From positions 62,001-126,000 of the forward strand of contig NZ_CP014311.1 of NCBI RefSeq assembly GCF_001557535.2: a DNA stretch of 64,000 nt. Reading direction: 5' to 3'. Below the pieces are notes generated by a model. That model was given only the letters and a program-made list of their open reading frames with translations. It ran no database searches and was not told the DNA's origin. A program made the position numbers and the translations under genes. Shown piece by piece: positions 8,786 through 16,822 of this stretch. The DNA is from Burkholderia sp. PAMC 26561 (GTDB lineage: Bacteria; Pseudomonadota; Gammaproteobacteria; Burkholderiales; Burkholderiaceae). How positions within the stretch are numbered: the first letter of the stretch is position 1; each line of letters begins with the position of its first letter.

Positions 8786-8974
8786 TTACGGAGTGCGCTT
8801 CTGTGCATCCTTCACGTCTTCCTTCAGATCGCCATATTGTTTCTGCGCCTCGCCGGCACCCTGCTGTAGCTGGCCTTTCGCCTTTTGGCTGGGATCGTCC
8901 GTGGCGTTGCCCACAGCCTCATTGACCTTGCCCTTCACCTTCTCTGCAGTGCCCTTCACTTGGTCCTTATTCAT
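8786..8974 (-). CDS. CsbD-family stress protein
   Basis: This 62-aa, highly charged, hydrophilic protein begins MNKDQVKGTAEKVKGKVNEA, followed by glycine/lysine repeats. This is the CsbD signature, known from sigma-B or RpoS-type general stress regulons and thought to be a small intrinsically disordered protein. A GGAGG site lies 6 nt before the start. It forms a single-gene unit ended by a strong hairpin. Confidence 0.93.
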   Translation of the reverse strand: MNKDQVKGTAEKVKGKVNEAVGNATDDPSQKAKGQLQQGAGEAQKQYGDLKEDVKDAQKRTP

Positions 8975-9062
8975 AGCAAACCTCCGTTTCGGTTATGCGC
9001 CTGAATTTGGCAGCGAAGACTAAGATGCAAAAAGCGATCCCGACGAATCGGATACACGAGAC

Positions 9063-9088
9063 AAAAAAAAACCCGCTCAGGTGGCGGG
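9063..9088 (-). terminator. Terminator of minus-strand gene 9138-9419
   Basis: The stem CCCGC/GCGGG (9072-9076 and 9084-9088) is preceded by a run of A at 9063-9071, which reads as a U-run on the minus transcript. It is short but correctly placed. Confidence 0.6.
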
Positions 9089-9137
9089 CTTAATCCATAT
9101 CAGTGGAGACATGGAGGAGACAAAATAAGTATAAACC

Positions 9138-9419
9138 CTAGTCCGCTAAGTGCAAGCTTGTTTCCAGAAGTGCGGCCAGGAATGCATCAGGCAATACAAA
9201 CGGGCTGCGGTGCGCAATCGTGTCAGGCATCGCATGGCGATTAATAAACCGACCATCAGATAGCATGCAAAAGCACAAATCCGCGAACGCCGCTTCCTGC
9301 GCTGCGGCTTCCCAAGTATCGCTTCGGTAGTCGGTTTCGGCTTTTGTAGTCATCGTAATTGCGACCAGGTGTGAGAGGCCGCGATCCACGGCATAGCTTT
9401 CAGTCGGATCGTCGCCCAC
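9138..9419 (-). CDS. Hypothetical small protein
   Basis: This 93-aa ORF uses GTG (complement of 9417-9419). A downstream ATG (complement of 9351-9353, MTTKAETDYRSD) is an alternative start, and neither has a clear ribosome site. It has an acidic Ala-rich centre (TWEAAAQEAAFADLCFCMLS) with a CFC pair and a helical end. There is no recognised family. A terminator follows it. Confidence 0.45.
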   Translation of the reverse strand: MGDDPTESYAVDRGLSHLVAITMTTKAETDYRSDTWEAAAQEAAFADLCFCMLSDGRFINRHAMPDTIAHRSPFVLPDAFLAALLETSLHLAD

Positions 9420-9452
9420 GCGGGCTTACTGGTCCGTTCGACAAGGCACGGT

Positions 9453-9923
9453 TCAGAACGCTGCGGTGCGGTGGAGCTCAGTCACATTCGAATCGCCTTT
9501 TTCTGAAGCGGCGACGATTGGGGCGGCCGGCGTAGGTGCCGAGGCTTCTTCGTCCAGCGTTGCGTCGCTTGCGGGAGCCACGTCGATCGTCATCATTCGA
9601 GCAACGCGCTTAAGCGTGCCGTTAAGCGATGCGTTCGGCCCTAAGCGTATCGTGCCGCTATACAAAATGTCGCCGGATACATGTCCGTTGACTTCGAGCG
9701 AATCGCGGGCGTGAACATTGCCGTCGACACGCCCGTCGATGCGTACGTGCTCGCCTTGCGTGCTGCCCTTGACCAGGCCGCCTTCGCCGATATGCAGCAA
9801 GCCGCGCGTCGAGATCATGCTGCCCGCGCATAAGCCAAAGCAACTGACGCCATGATCGACGATCATGTCGCCGTTGATCGCACAGCCGGAGGCGATGAGG
9901 GTGATGTAAAGTTCGTTTTTCAT
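9453..9923 (-). CDS. Bactofilin-family polymerising protein
   Basis: This 156-aa protein starts at ATG (complement of 9921-9923) with AGGAAG about 7 nt upstream; TTG 9929 is a longer alternative. The core shows the repeating short beta-helix rungs of bactofilins (KGSTQGEHVRIDGRVDGNVH, then ARDSLEVNGHVSGDILYSG), followed by a disordered Ala/Pro tail. Bactofilins self-assemble without nucleotide into filaments used in cell shape or polar localisation. The next gene upstream ends 5 bp before its longer start, so they form an operon. Confidence 0.85.
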   Translation of the reverse strand: MKNELYITLIASGCAINGDMIVDHGVSCFGLCAGSMISTRGLLHIGEGGLVKGSTQGEHVRIDGRVDGNVHARDSLEVNGHVSGDILYSGTIRLGPNASLNGTLKRVARMMTIDVAPASDATLDEEASAPTPAAPIVAASEKGDSNVTELHRTAAF

Positions 9924-9934
9924 GTCCAAGCTTC

Positions 9935-10852
9935 CTAGAACATCTGTACTTCGTTCGATCCTGTCCGGGCCGCTGGAGCGGATGGCGTGACAGCGCGCGT
10001 TGACGTAGTCGGTTCAGCGACGCTTTCCTGTTCGACGCGCGGCTTCGAGATCCGACGACGGGACTGATGCGTCTGTTTCGTTGCGGTTGCGGCCGATGCG
10101 GTGCTGACAACCGGAGTCGCCTCGCTCGCCGTAACCGGCGCGACGCTGACCGATTGCTGAGGCACTTGTTGCACGACGACAGGTTCCACTGGCTTGATAG
10201 CGGCAGCGGGCGCTGGTGAAACCGCGAGCGCGTTTATCGTTGCACTGGGGATGGAGTTCGGGGCAACAGCAGGTGCGATGCTGCTGCGCGGCGTGCTTCG
10301 GTGGATGGGGGAGAGCGCGGCGCGTTCGGACTCGGCTGTGAATTGTGCGGGTGCCGAGGGCGCTGCCTGAGTCGGCGTGCTGCTCGCCTTGAGCGATTTT
10401 CGGAATTGTTCAGCTGTCAGCCCTAACATCGAGGCGCCTGCGAGGTCACTCGAAGTGAGTCCGGGTGCATTCATCACGGGTTGCGCCGGTGCCGCATCGA
10501 TCTCCCTGACTTGGTTTGCATCGGCCCTGGAGTTGTTGGTCGACTGTGCCGTCTGTGTATTCGCAGGCGCGGTCGCTGTGACCGGCATTGACCTTTGCGC
10601 GGTGCTTAGTCCTTTGTAAATCGAGGCAGCACCCATGCCGGCCATTGCCACAACGACCGCTGCGGCCGCTGCGAGAACGCTCAAACGCGTAATGGGTCCA
10701 GTTTGGGCCCACCGCCGGCGCATGGTCGGGGCGACTTCATTGCCGCCAGCATTGGCCGGTGCTGGAAGCGCTGCGATTTGTCGCGGCAAATCAATGGTCG
10801 TCATGTCGGGTGCGAATTGCGCGTGAAGCCGTTGGATATCGCGTAAATCCAT
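9935..10852 (-). CDS. Single-pass membrane protein with long disordered Pro/Ala tail
   Basis: This 305-aa protein starts at the ATG with GAGG 7 nt upstream (complement 10850-10852); ATG 10870 is an alternative. The cytoplasmic N-terminus (about 1-55) is followed by one transmembrane segment (LSVLAAAAAVVVAMAGMGAA, about 58-78) and then about 220 residues of low-complexity Ala/Pro/Ser/Thr with a basic patch near the end (QSRRRISKPR). No catalytic domain is visible. Coupling to the bactofilin suggests a membrane partner or anchor for it. Confidence 0.6.
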   Translation of the reverse strand: MDLRDIQRLHAQFAPDMTTIDLPRQIAALPAPANAGGNEVAPTMRRRWAQTGPITRLSVLAAAAAVVVAMAGMGAASIYKGLSTAQRSMPVTATAPANTQTAQSTNNSRADANQVREIDAAPAQPVMNAPGLTSSDLAGASMLGLTAEQFRKSLKASSTPTQAAPSAPAQFTAESERAALSPIHRSTPRSSIAPAVAPNSIPSATINALAVSPAPAAAIKPVEPVVVQQVPQQSVSVAPVTASEATPVVSTASAATATKQTHQSRRRISKPRVEQESVAEPTTSTRAVTPSAPAARTGSNEVQMF

Positions 10853-10937
10853 AGAGGACCTCGTTTTCATTGTCTAGGTTTGAGCGTACCGCCCGCGTGG
10901 CGCTGTCAATCCAGCGCCGGCGTCTCAGTTGGCAAGC

Positions 10938-11537
10938 CTAACTAGCTTTATCCGGATCGGGCAGCAGGACGCCTTCGGGCGCGTATCGATCGCTATCCGG
11001 TATACAGATGAAGGGAAACTGGTGAAGCCGCGCCTCGGCAGCCGCCAACGCTGATTGGCGTTGATGTGCTGACACGACGCCAAGGAACAGGCCCTCGAGG
11101 GTTCTGAGAAAGATCACGTCGTATATAGAGAGCAAGCGCACAAGCCGTCCAGATAGAGCGTTTTTCATTTCGACGGTAACGCTTTTGGGCTTCATGCCGA
11201 GGTTGCGCCGAGGCAATTTGTTGGTCTGCGCCAACGCCCGTTTAAACCACTCGTCGGCGACTCGAAATTCTTCCTCGATCGCAATCCGCTTACCGCCCCT
11301 CGCCACGGACATCTTGGCGGAACAGAAGTAATAGTGGGCGCGGAGGAACTCCCGCGCGAACTTTGAATAGTACTGAAGCTCGGTCTGAGCATGGGTGTCG
11401 GGAATGATGCGCGCAATCCGGTCGTCGCTCGTGAGCCTGGCGAGAGGCTTGAGGCCCGACTCGATTTCGGCATTCGGCGAAGCTGCGGGGATTGCGGGGA
11501 CCTTATCCTCGGGCGTTTCCTGTGGAACAGCTGACAT
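10938..11537 (-). CDS. Possible second PFL_4669/DUF1845-like protein
   Basis: This 199-aa protein starts at ATG (complement of 11535-11537, MSAVPQETPEDK); a TTG 48 nt upstream is possible. The disordered N-terminus (1-40) is followed by a helical domain with KFAREFLRAHYYFCSAKMS and a block KSVTVEMKNALSGRLVRLLS then IYDVIFLRTLEGLFLGV. That block has the same layout as the C-terminal block of the gene at 3946. Distant membership of the integrating-element DUF1845 family is suggested but unproven. Confidence 0.45.
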   Translation of the reverse strand: MSAVPQETPEDKVPAIPAASPNAEIESGLKPLARLTSDDRIARIIPDTHAQTELQYYSKFAREFLRAHYYFCSAKMSVARGGKRIAIEEEFRVADEWFKRALAQTNKLPRRNLGMKPKSVTVEMKNALSGRLVRLLSIYDVIFLRTLEGLFLGVVSAHQRQSALAAAEARLHQFPFICIPDSDRYAPEGVLLPDPDKAS

Positions 11538-12186
11538 GGTTTTCTCGGTCTGTATGTGCTCTCTCAGACATAGATTCTCGATCAATGAAAACCGGTCGTA
11601 CCGTCGAAAGACATATCAAATTCGTGACCTTTCGAGTCCACAGCGCATCCATTTCCCGGAATACTTCAATCCATACCCCGCGTCTCTGACGCATCGACCT
11701 CGACTCCCATCCCGGAGTCCATCTTTTCTCTCCAAAGCCGTGCTTCTGAGCATGCTCCGACCAGTTAGCTCCTGGTGTGGATATCTTCTTGTGCTGAGTG
11801 CCTAGCTAAACACTCCCCAATTTCAGCCGTGATACTCGTACCGTCTGGCTCGCATTCATTTGGCGACCGGGTACATCGTTCGAACCCAGTTTTTCGGGTG
11901 TTCTCTCTCCAGAGCCTGTTCTGGGTAGAACGATCGAAGTTGGCTGATCCGTGATTCCTGCGGCGGAATGTATTTTCCGAAAAGGGCTGTTGCGCGGCGT
12001 GACCATGCTGCGCGAGGACGACTTTACGTCCTCTGATAGAGCCTTTACTGGCTCCCTGTGCGCCACGTCCCCAGAAGGGACGTGGCGTGTAGGTCTCATT
12101 TCCCCATTTCTCGAAGCTCGCTCCCTAACCGGAGCGGGCTTTTTTTTCGCCTATCGGTTTCCGATCGGCTTTCTCTGGAGGTGTTT
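11538..12186 (+). other. 650-bp gene-free region ending in a ladder of RNA hairpins
   Basis: No credible ORF was found; the frames present are compositionally unlike protein and lack ribosome sites. The last 175 bp carry four consecutive inverted repeats on the + strand: 12014-12020/12027-12033 (7 bp), 12039-12043/12050-12054 (5 bp), 12061-12071/12077-12087 (11 bp perfect, loop CAGAA) and 12116-12124/12131-12139 followed by T8. This suggests a structured 5' leader or small RNA upstream of the 12187 operon, and a divergent promoter region for the minus operon. Confidence 0.55.
12116..12147 (+). terminator. Leader terminator/attenuator-like hairpin
   Basis: A 9-bp stem with one U-G pair (12116-12124 and 12131-12139), loop CTAACC, followed by eight T at 12140-12147. 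It lies only 40 bp before the ATG of the next gene, so it either ends a small upstream RNA or acts as an attenuator. Confidence 0.7.
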
Positions 12187-12456
12187 ATGTTGCTGCAAGA
12201 CCGCCTCAATCAGCGCATTGCAAATGCGATCAAAGACAAGATCGAATTTGAGCGTGCTGAATGGGACACAACCTCGAATGCGTGGCGCACACGCTGTGAA
12301 GTGGCTCGAGTCGCAAGCTTCAGCGATGCCGAGCGTTCCGTATTTATCCATCAAGTGACCGAACGCAGAGGAGTTGCGGCCGCCGGCGAGATCCAATCTC
12401 AGGCGACCAAACTGCGCACCGCGGCCATCTTCTTTCTCGCGAGTTCAAAATCATGA
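12187..12456 (+). CDS. Small hypothetical protein, first gene of the DNA-metabolism cluster
   Basis: This 89-aa, mostly helical, charged protein starts MLLQDRLNQRIANAIKDKIE. TGGAGGTG at 12176-12183 sits 3 nt before the ATG. The stop overlaps the next start (ATGA at 12453), indicating translational coupling to the gp3-like gene. No family recognised. Confidence 0.65.
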   Translation: MLLQDRLNQRIANAIKDKIEFERAEWDTTSNAWRTRCEVARVASFSDAERSVFIHQVTERRGVAAAGEIQSQATKLRTAAIFFLASSKS

Positions 12457-13745
12457 ATGCAGTTGTATCGATGCTGGACCTCACGCCGCGCAGTCTGGTC
12501 GAGGAGCGGGCCCTCCGGCCTCCAACCATGGGCAAGATTCGCCCAGGTATCAAAGTTCTTACGCGCGCAATGCAGGCGAATCAACAAGCCGTTGATCTGT
12601 ACAACACGATGGTGGCCGCCGGCGACTCATACGAGACGATCGGTAAAACCCTCGAGAGCAAACTGAAGCTCAGAAACGCGTTGGTGCCGAAGAACGTTCC
12701 GTACTTCGTGTGCAGGCGTTCAGACTTCTCCAACCCGGCGACGGCAGACGAGATCACCCGGATGTATGGCGAGGATCGGGGCGATGGCATGAAGCTCTAT
12801 CGATTTCCGGTGATGTTTGCCTTCGACGATTGGCTTCGAAACGTCCCCAACGAAATGGCGGTCTACACGACGACGAGCCGCCAGTTTTTCTCGCAGTATG
12901 GCCCGGACGGCGTGCGCTACTGCAAGACCTACGCGCCAGTCGAACGCGATGAGCGAGCCACACGCGTCAGAAGGTCTTTTGGCGGCAGACTGATTGTTCA
13001 CCGACAGGATGACGACATACCCGATGGCAAGTGCGATCCGCATGCATGTCCTCAGTATCAGGCGCGCAAATGCAATCTCTCAGCGTCGTTTCTGTTCGTG
13101 ATCCCCGAAATCAAGGGTCTCGGGCTGATCGAGCTGCCCACCAACTCCATCTACGTTCTTCAGAAAGCGTATGGCGCCATGCAGACGGTAGCGCTCGCGC
13201 GCGGCCGGCTGACCGGCACGCGGTTCTGGCTTTCAAAGCGTGAGTTCGACATCACGCGCATTGACGAGAATGGCCAAGCGGTCCGTCAGAAGCAGATGCT
13301 GACGGTGCTCGACGCGGATATCGACTTGGGCGCTTTGCTTGACGGTGCAGACGGTGCGGTACCAGCGTTGGAAGCCGCGAATCAGGCAGTCGCGCTGATT
13401 GAGGCCTCCGGTGAGACGCACGTGATCGATCAACGCGCGGCTGATCCGACATCTGAATCGACCGGCCAGGCAACCGCCGATTCCGTTGACTACGAGCCAC
13501 ATCCGAGTGAAACGCTGGAAGACAAGCGCGATCGCATGACGGATCTTTTGCATCGCTTGGGCCTTCATCTGGAGGAACGGCAGCAAGACGTCAGAATCCT
13601 TGGCCAGTATCGGTACGGCAGGGGTTGGACGAACAAGCTCGATCAAGTTGACGCGATGAACCGGTTCTTGGCCAGCGCACTTGCTGACAGGACCGAACTC
13701 GAAGCCGAAATTGCGAGCGCCGTGCAATCGACCACCTTCGTGTAA
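12453..13745 (+). CDS. gp3-like / 'hydrolase or metal-binding' mobile-element protein
   Basis: This 430-aa protein has a central putative zinc site, DPHACPQYQARKCN (about residues 197-210), followed by LFVIPEIKGLGLIELPTNS and LARGRLTGTRFWLSKREFDI. The order of a cysteine cluster and then a beta-rich GLG...S...G domain matches phage and plasmid gp3-like proteins, often annotated as recombination directionality factor-like or metal-binding. A linker at 320-350 is disordered. It precedes SbcD- and SbcC-like genes, which suggests a role in DNA processing of the element. The exact function is not established. Confidence 0.6.
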   Translation: MNAVVSMLDLTPRSLVEERALRPPTMGKIRPGIKVLTRAMQANQQAVDLYNTMVAAGDSYETIGKTLESKLKLRNALVPKNVPYFVCRRSDFSNPATADEITRMYGEDRGDGMKLYRFPVMFAFDDWLRNVPNEMAVYTTTSRQFFSQYGPDGVRYCKTYAPVERDERATRVRRSFGGRLIVHRQDDDIPDGKCDPHACPQYQARKCNLSASFLFVIPEIKGLGLIELPTNSIYVLQKAYGAMQTVALARGRLTGTRFWLSKREFDITRIDENGQAVRQKQMLTVLDADIDLGALLDGADGAVPALEAANQAVALIEASGETHVIDQRAADPTSESTGQATADSVDYEPHPSETLEDKRDRMTDLLHRLGLHLEERQQDVRILGQYRYGRGWTNKLDQVDAMNRFLASALADRTELEAEIASAVQSTTFV

Positions 13746-13753
13746 GGACCGCA

Positions 13754-13942
13754 ATGGCACGACTCTACGACGCTACCTGGGATGAAACGTATGTCCTCCC
13801 ACGCACGAACACCGTGTCGGAGGATTACTTTCATAGCGACAATGGGTATGACGCAGTCGATATTCAACGCATTGGCGCTCTGCGGGTCGGAGAGCAGGTT
13901 GAACTCGATGGCGGGCATCACCTGGTGAAGCGAATCCAGTAG
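13754..13942 (+). CDS. Small hypothetical protein
   Basis: This 62-aa acidic protein starts 8 nt after the gp3-like gene, with AAGGA 6-7 nt before the ATG. No family is recognised. The sequence is compact and non-repetitive (VGEQVELDGGHHLVKRIQ at the end), compatible with a small beta-fold. A UUCG hairpin follows. Confidence 0.6.
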   Translation: MARLYDATWDETYVLPRTNTVSEDYFHSDNGYDAVDIQRIGALRVGEQVELDGGHHLVKRIQ

Positions 13943-13960
13943 TTCCGCTAACCTCATTTG

Positions 13961-13978
13961 CCGGCCCTTCGGGGCCGG
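13961..13978 (+). terminator. UUCG tetraloop hairpin after 13754-13942
   Basis: A 7-bp GC-only stem CCGGCCC/GGGCCGG with TTCG loop, but only two T follow, so it is a weak terminator or an mRNA-end stabiliser. A second small TTCG hairpin lies at 14073-14084, 30 bp before the next ATG. Confidence 0.6.
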
Positions 13979-14113
13979 TTCACCTTCTTTGACTTTCGAT
14001 AGCCGAGAACCCTTCAGCAAACACGCGTTGCTAAAGAGTTTTCGAGCGCGCTTCTCTGCGCATCGAATCCGTCCGCTTCGGCGGCCCATTTTCTGTTTTT
14101 GAAGGACTATTCG

Positions 14114-14599
14114 ATGCGTGAGATCGGCAACTTTACGTTGTTCTTCGGCGCTGACGATGCACTGAGCAACTGGCATCCCTGCAAGTTTCTTTACCACGGT
14201 TTCGAGTTTCAGAGCGTCGAACAATTCATGATGTTCTCGAAAGCCAAGTTGTTTGAGGATGACACATCGGCCAACGCAATACTGGCCGCCCACCATCCAA
14301 AAAAGCAAAAAGCGTTGGGCCGACAGGTCAAAGGCTTTGATATGCAAAAGTGGCTAAGCAAGCGGGAATCGATCGTCTACGTAGGTTGTCGAGAAAAATT
14401 CTCGCAGAACCCACGGTTGCAAACACTGCTATTGGCGACCGCATCGACCGAACTTGTCGAGGCGAGCCCCTACGATCGAATCTGGGGTGTCGGGCTTGGT
14501 GAGCGCGATCCGTTGATTCTTGATAAGTCAAACTGGCGAGGAACAAACCTTCTTGGCATCACGCTGATGAAAGTGCGCGACACATTGCGAAGCACCTAA
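14114..14599 (+). CDS. NADAR-family protein (YbiA-like)
   Basis: This 161-aa protein starts at ATG 14114 with GAAGGA 7 nt upstream. The NADAR/DUF1768 signature runs throughout: FFGADDALSNWHPC, FQSVEQFMMFSKAKLF, ASPYDRIWGVGL and WRGTNLLGITLM. NADAR proteins act on NAD/ADP-ribose related substrates. Characterised members remove ADP-ribose from guanine in nucleic acid or hydrolyse riboflavin intermediates. On a mobile element it may counter DNA ADP-ribosylation or NAD-based defences (inference). It lies between the gp3-like and SbcD-like genes, each with its own leader. Confidence 0.9.
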   Translation: MREIGNFTLFFGADDALSNWHPCKFLYHGFEFQSVEQFMMFSKAKLFEDDTSANAILAAHHPKKQKALGRQVKGFDMQKWLSKRESIVYVGCREKFSQNPRLQTLLLATASTELVEASPYDRIWGVGLGERDPLILDKSNWRGTNLLGITLMKVRDTLRST

Positions 14600-14634
14600 A
14601 TTTAGATTTCTTTCGCCATTCGGCGACAACGATG

Positions 14635-14666
14635 AAGCTGCCACGGGACACCGATGCAGCTTTTTT
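14635..14666 (+). terminator. Hairpin with T6 before the SbcD-like gene
   Basis: The stem AAGCTGC/GCAGCTT (14635-14641 and 14656-14662) runs into T6 (14661-14666), 17 bp before the ATG at 14683. A further small hairpin CGCC/GGCG lies at 14615-14624. It ends NADAR transcription or attenuates the next gene. Confidence 0.65.
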
Positions 14667-14682
14667 CATTTAAGGAGGCGAC

Positions 14683-16056
14683 ATGAAAATCGCTCATTTT
14701 TCTGACCTGCACTACGCGCCGGGCAATCTGGAGGAAGCGGACCGCTGTTTCGGATTCGCTGTATCCACTGCTATCGAGCGACAGGCCGGTTTCGCCGTCA
14801 TCTCAGGCGACGCGACGGACCATCGCCTCGATGCGCATGCACCATCGCTCAATCGGCTCGCGCGGCAGATCCACCGGCTCGCTTTTTCAATGCCGGTCTT
14901 GATGCTGCAAGGGACGTTCTCTCACGAGCCACCTGGGACGCTGAAAAACTTTGCGTTGATGGGCGACCGGTATCCCGTGTTCATCGCTGATCGCGTGCAG
15001 CAAGTAAGCTGGTTCGAGGGGCAATTCTTTGCGTCGGCCGGGCCGGTATTTAACCCCGACGAGCTGAGTGACGTTCTTGAAATCGGCGCGGACGTCGTGT
15101 TCACGTGTTTGCCCACGATCAACAAAGGGCAACTCGCGGCCGCGGTGGGCGCGAAGGATGCGGCGACTGCACTTGGCGACGTGCTGAGCGACTATCTCGC
15201 GGCGGCCGGCAAGGTCAACCGTGAGCTACGCGCGGCTGGTATTCGAACGGTCGGTGTGTCGCATGGGACCGTCAATGGTTGCACGACCGAACACGGCGTC
15301 ATGATGGCCGGTTTCGATCACGAGTTTTCCCTCGGTGCGTTGTTCGACGCCGATTGCGATGCGTTCATGCTGGGCCATATTCACAAACACCAGCAATGGG
15401 AGCGTGCAGGGCGGGTGGTCGCGTATCCGGGATCAATCGGGCGCTTTCATTACGGCGAGGAAGGCGATAAGGGCTATCTGCTGTGGGATGTGTCTACCGG
15501 CAACGCGAGAGCGGAACTGGTCGCCACCCCTGCGCGGGAGACGGTCTGTATCGACTTCGACGGGCCGCCTGACATGGCCCGGCTTGCCGAGATCGCGGCG
15601 AGTTCAACGGACAAGTTTGTTCGTGTTCGTTGGCAGGTCGATGAGGAGCATCGCCAATCGGTTGATCGTGAGGCGATCGCGGCGCTTTTTTCCGGGGCAT
15701 CGGAGCTAAAGGTCGAAGCGCGCATTCTTCCGGTTACACGCAGCCGCGCTCAGGGGATCAGCCTTGAGGCAACAGTCGAGCGAAAGCTCGAGCGGTGGTG
15801 CGAGTTGACGGAGGTCGGTGCGGCGCCGTTGCTCGAGCGGTTTCAGTTGCTCGAGGCGAACGACGCGGAATCGATAGCGGCAAGCATTCTAGGCCGTATC
15901 GACTCCCTTGAATCTTCTCAGCCTAGTCAGGTGTTTTCTGCTCCTGCAAGCGATGAACGCGAGACGCTTGTCGAAACGATTGAATCTCCGGACGCAACCG
16001 TCCAGATCGTTTCGTCACCGGCCTCGTGGCTCGAGGATGATCTTTTTGCAGCGTAA
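14683..16056 (+). CDS. SbcD/Mre11-like metallophosphoesterase
   Basis: This 457-aa protein is the nuclease subunit of an SbcCD-type double-strand-end nuclease. Metal-binding motifs are in order: FSDLHY (residue 6), VISGDATDHR (about 45), a divergent third motif QGTFSHE where GNHD is usual, GVSHGTVNG (about 193) and LGHIHKHQQW (about 230). The C-terminal 150 residues are disordered and probably bind SbcC. An optimal AAGGAGG precedes the ATG. The changed third motif deserves attention because it normally supplies an Asn and catalytic His; the His is retained. Confidence 0.85.
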   Translation: MKIAHFSDLHYAPGNLEEADRCFGFAVSTAIERQAGFAVISGDATDHRLDAHAPSLNRLARQIHRLAFSMPVLMLQGTFSHEPPGTLKNFALMGDRYPVFIADRVQQVSWFEGQFFASAGPVFNPDELSDVLEIGADVVFTCLPTINKGQLAAAVGAKDAATALGDVLSDYLAAAGKVNRELRAAGIRTVGVSHGTVNGCTTEHGVMMAGFDHEFSLGALFDADCDAFMLGHIHKHQQWERAGRVVAYPGSIGRFHYGEEGDKGYLLWDVSTGNARAELVATPARETVCIDFDGPPDMARLAEIAASSTDKFVRVRWQVDEEHRQSVDREAIAALFSGASELKVEARILPVTRSRAQGISLEATVERKLERWCELTEVGAAPLLERFQLLEANDAESIAASILGRIDSLESSQPSQVFSAPASDERETLVETIESPDATVQIVSSPASWLEDDLFAA

Positions 16057-16070
16057 GCTGCCAATCCAGT

Positions 16071-16273
16071 GAGAGAGGCCATTACGGCTCTCTCGCTCGT
16101 GAACACGAGCCGTGTTCCGATAGCCCGCGAGGTTATCGAAACAAGGTTTCACCGCGTCCTGGACGCATCGATGTAAGCAACACCCTTTCTCAGCAGTTTC
16201 ATTTTTCTTCACCCTGGCGGGGAGCGATCCCTAACGGGCGCACTCCGTCTTTCTTCCTTAACGGAGTGCAATC
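16071..16273 (+). promoter_or_regulatory. Structured leader with RBS-sequestering hairpin (copy 1)
   Basis: The spacer holds hairpins at 16071-16094 (GAGAGA/TCTCTC arms), 16095-16110 (GCTCGTG/CACGAGC, perfect 7 bp) and 16240-16269 (GCACTCCGT/ACGGAGTGC, perfect 9 bp). The last hairpin includes the ribosome binding site GGAG at 16263-16266, 7 nt before ATG 16274. The final 72 nt are clearly related to the leader at 19134-19202, with the stem sequence changed but pairing kept. Confidence 0.65.
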
Positions 16274-16822
16274 ATGTTTGGGCTTTACCCTGCCGGATCC
16301 GATTGGATTCGTACCTTTGCGTCCGAGCACCGTCCCGCGCGCGAAATTCAAAAGTCGCTCGTCGACCACGCCGGCTTCACTGCGGCGATTTTTCATCAGC
16401 CGTTCGGCGAACACCGCGGCGCTGTCATTGCGCAGTCCGGAAAAGTCCTTGTGATGTCTGCAACTGCCCCTGGCATTTGCAACATCGCTGTGACGCCAAC
16501 GGTAGAGCTGCAGCACCTTCTCTGGTCGTACCGTGAAGGCTACGCAACGCAGTGGTCCGCGATGGAGATTCGCACCCTGACCGGTCACTCGGGTTGGGAT
16601 GAGCTTCTCATTAGCGCCCGACGCGAGTTTGCGAAGGTCTGCGATCTGGTGAGCGCCGCAATCGATGGCACGTTGAGCGCGCCTCGCTTGCCAGAACCTG
16701 TTGCCGTATCCGCCGTTGGGACCGTTCATGACGCGTTTCCGGACGATGACAACGACGGGTTCTATGCGCAATGGGTTGAGATGTCGCACCAAGCATCGGA
16801 GTTGCCGCCATGCGCCCACTGA
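16274..16822 (+). CDS. Hypothetical protein between SbcD- and SbcC-like genes
   Basis: This 182-aa soluble protein has a recognisable alpha/beta pattern (GAVIAQSGKVLVMSATAPG, then TVELQHLLWSYREGYATQW) but no family I can name. Its end overlaps the SbcC-like start by 13 nt, so it is translationally coupled to that gene and may be an accessory subunit of the SbcCD-like complex. A hairpin holding its ribosome binding site precedes it. Confidence 0.6.
   Translation: MFGLYPAGSDWIRTFASEHRPAREIQKSLVDHAGFTAAIFHQPFGEHRGAVIAQSGKVLVMSATAPGICNIAVTPTVELQHLLWSYREGYATQWSAMEIRTLTGHSGWDELLISARREFAKVCDLVSAAIDGTLSAPRLPEPVAVSAVGTVHDAFPDDDNDGFYAQWVEMSHQASELPPCAH

Noticed and set aside
11806..12099. 97-aa minus ORF in the gene-free leader
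   Set aside because: No ribosome site, composition unlike protein, and it overlaps the hairpin ladder.
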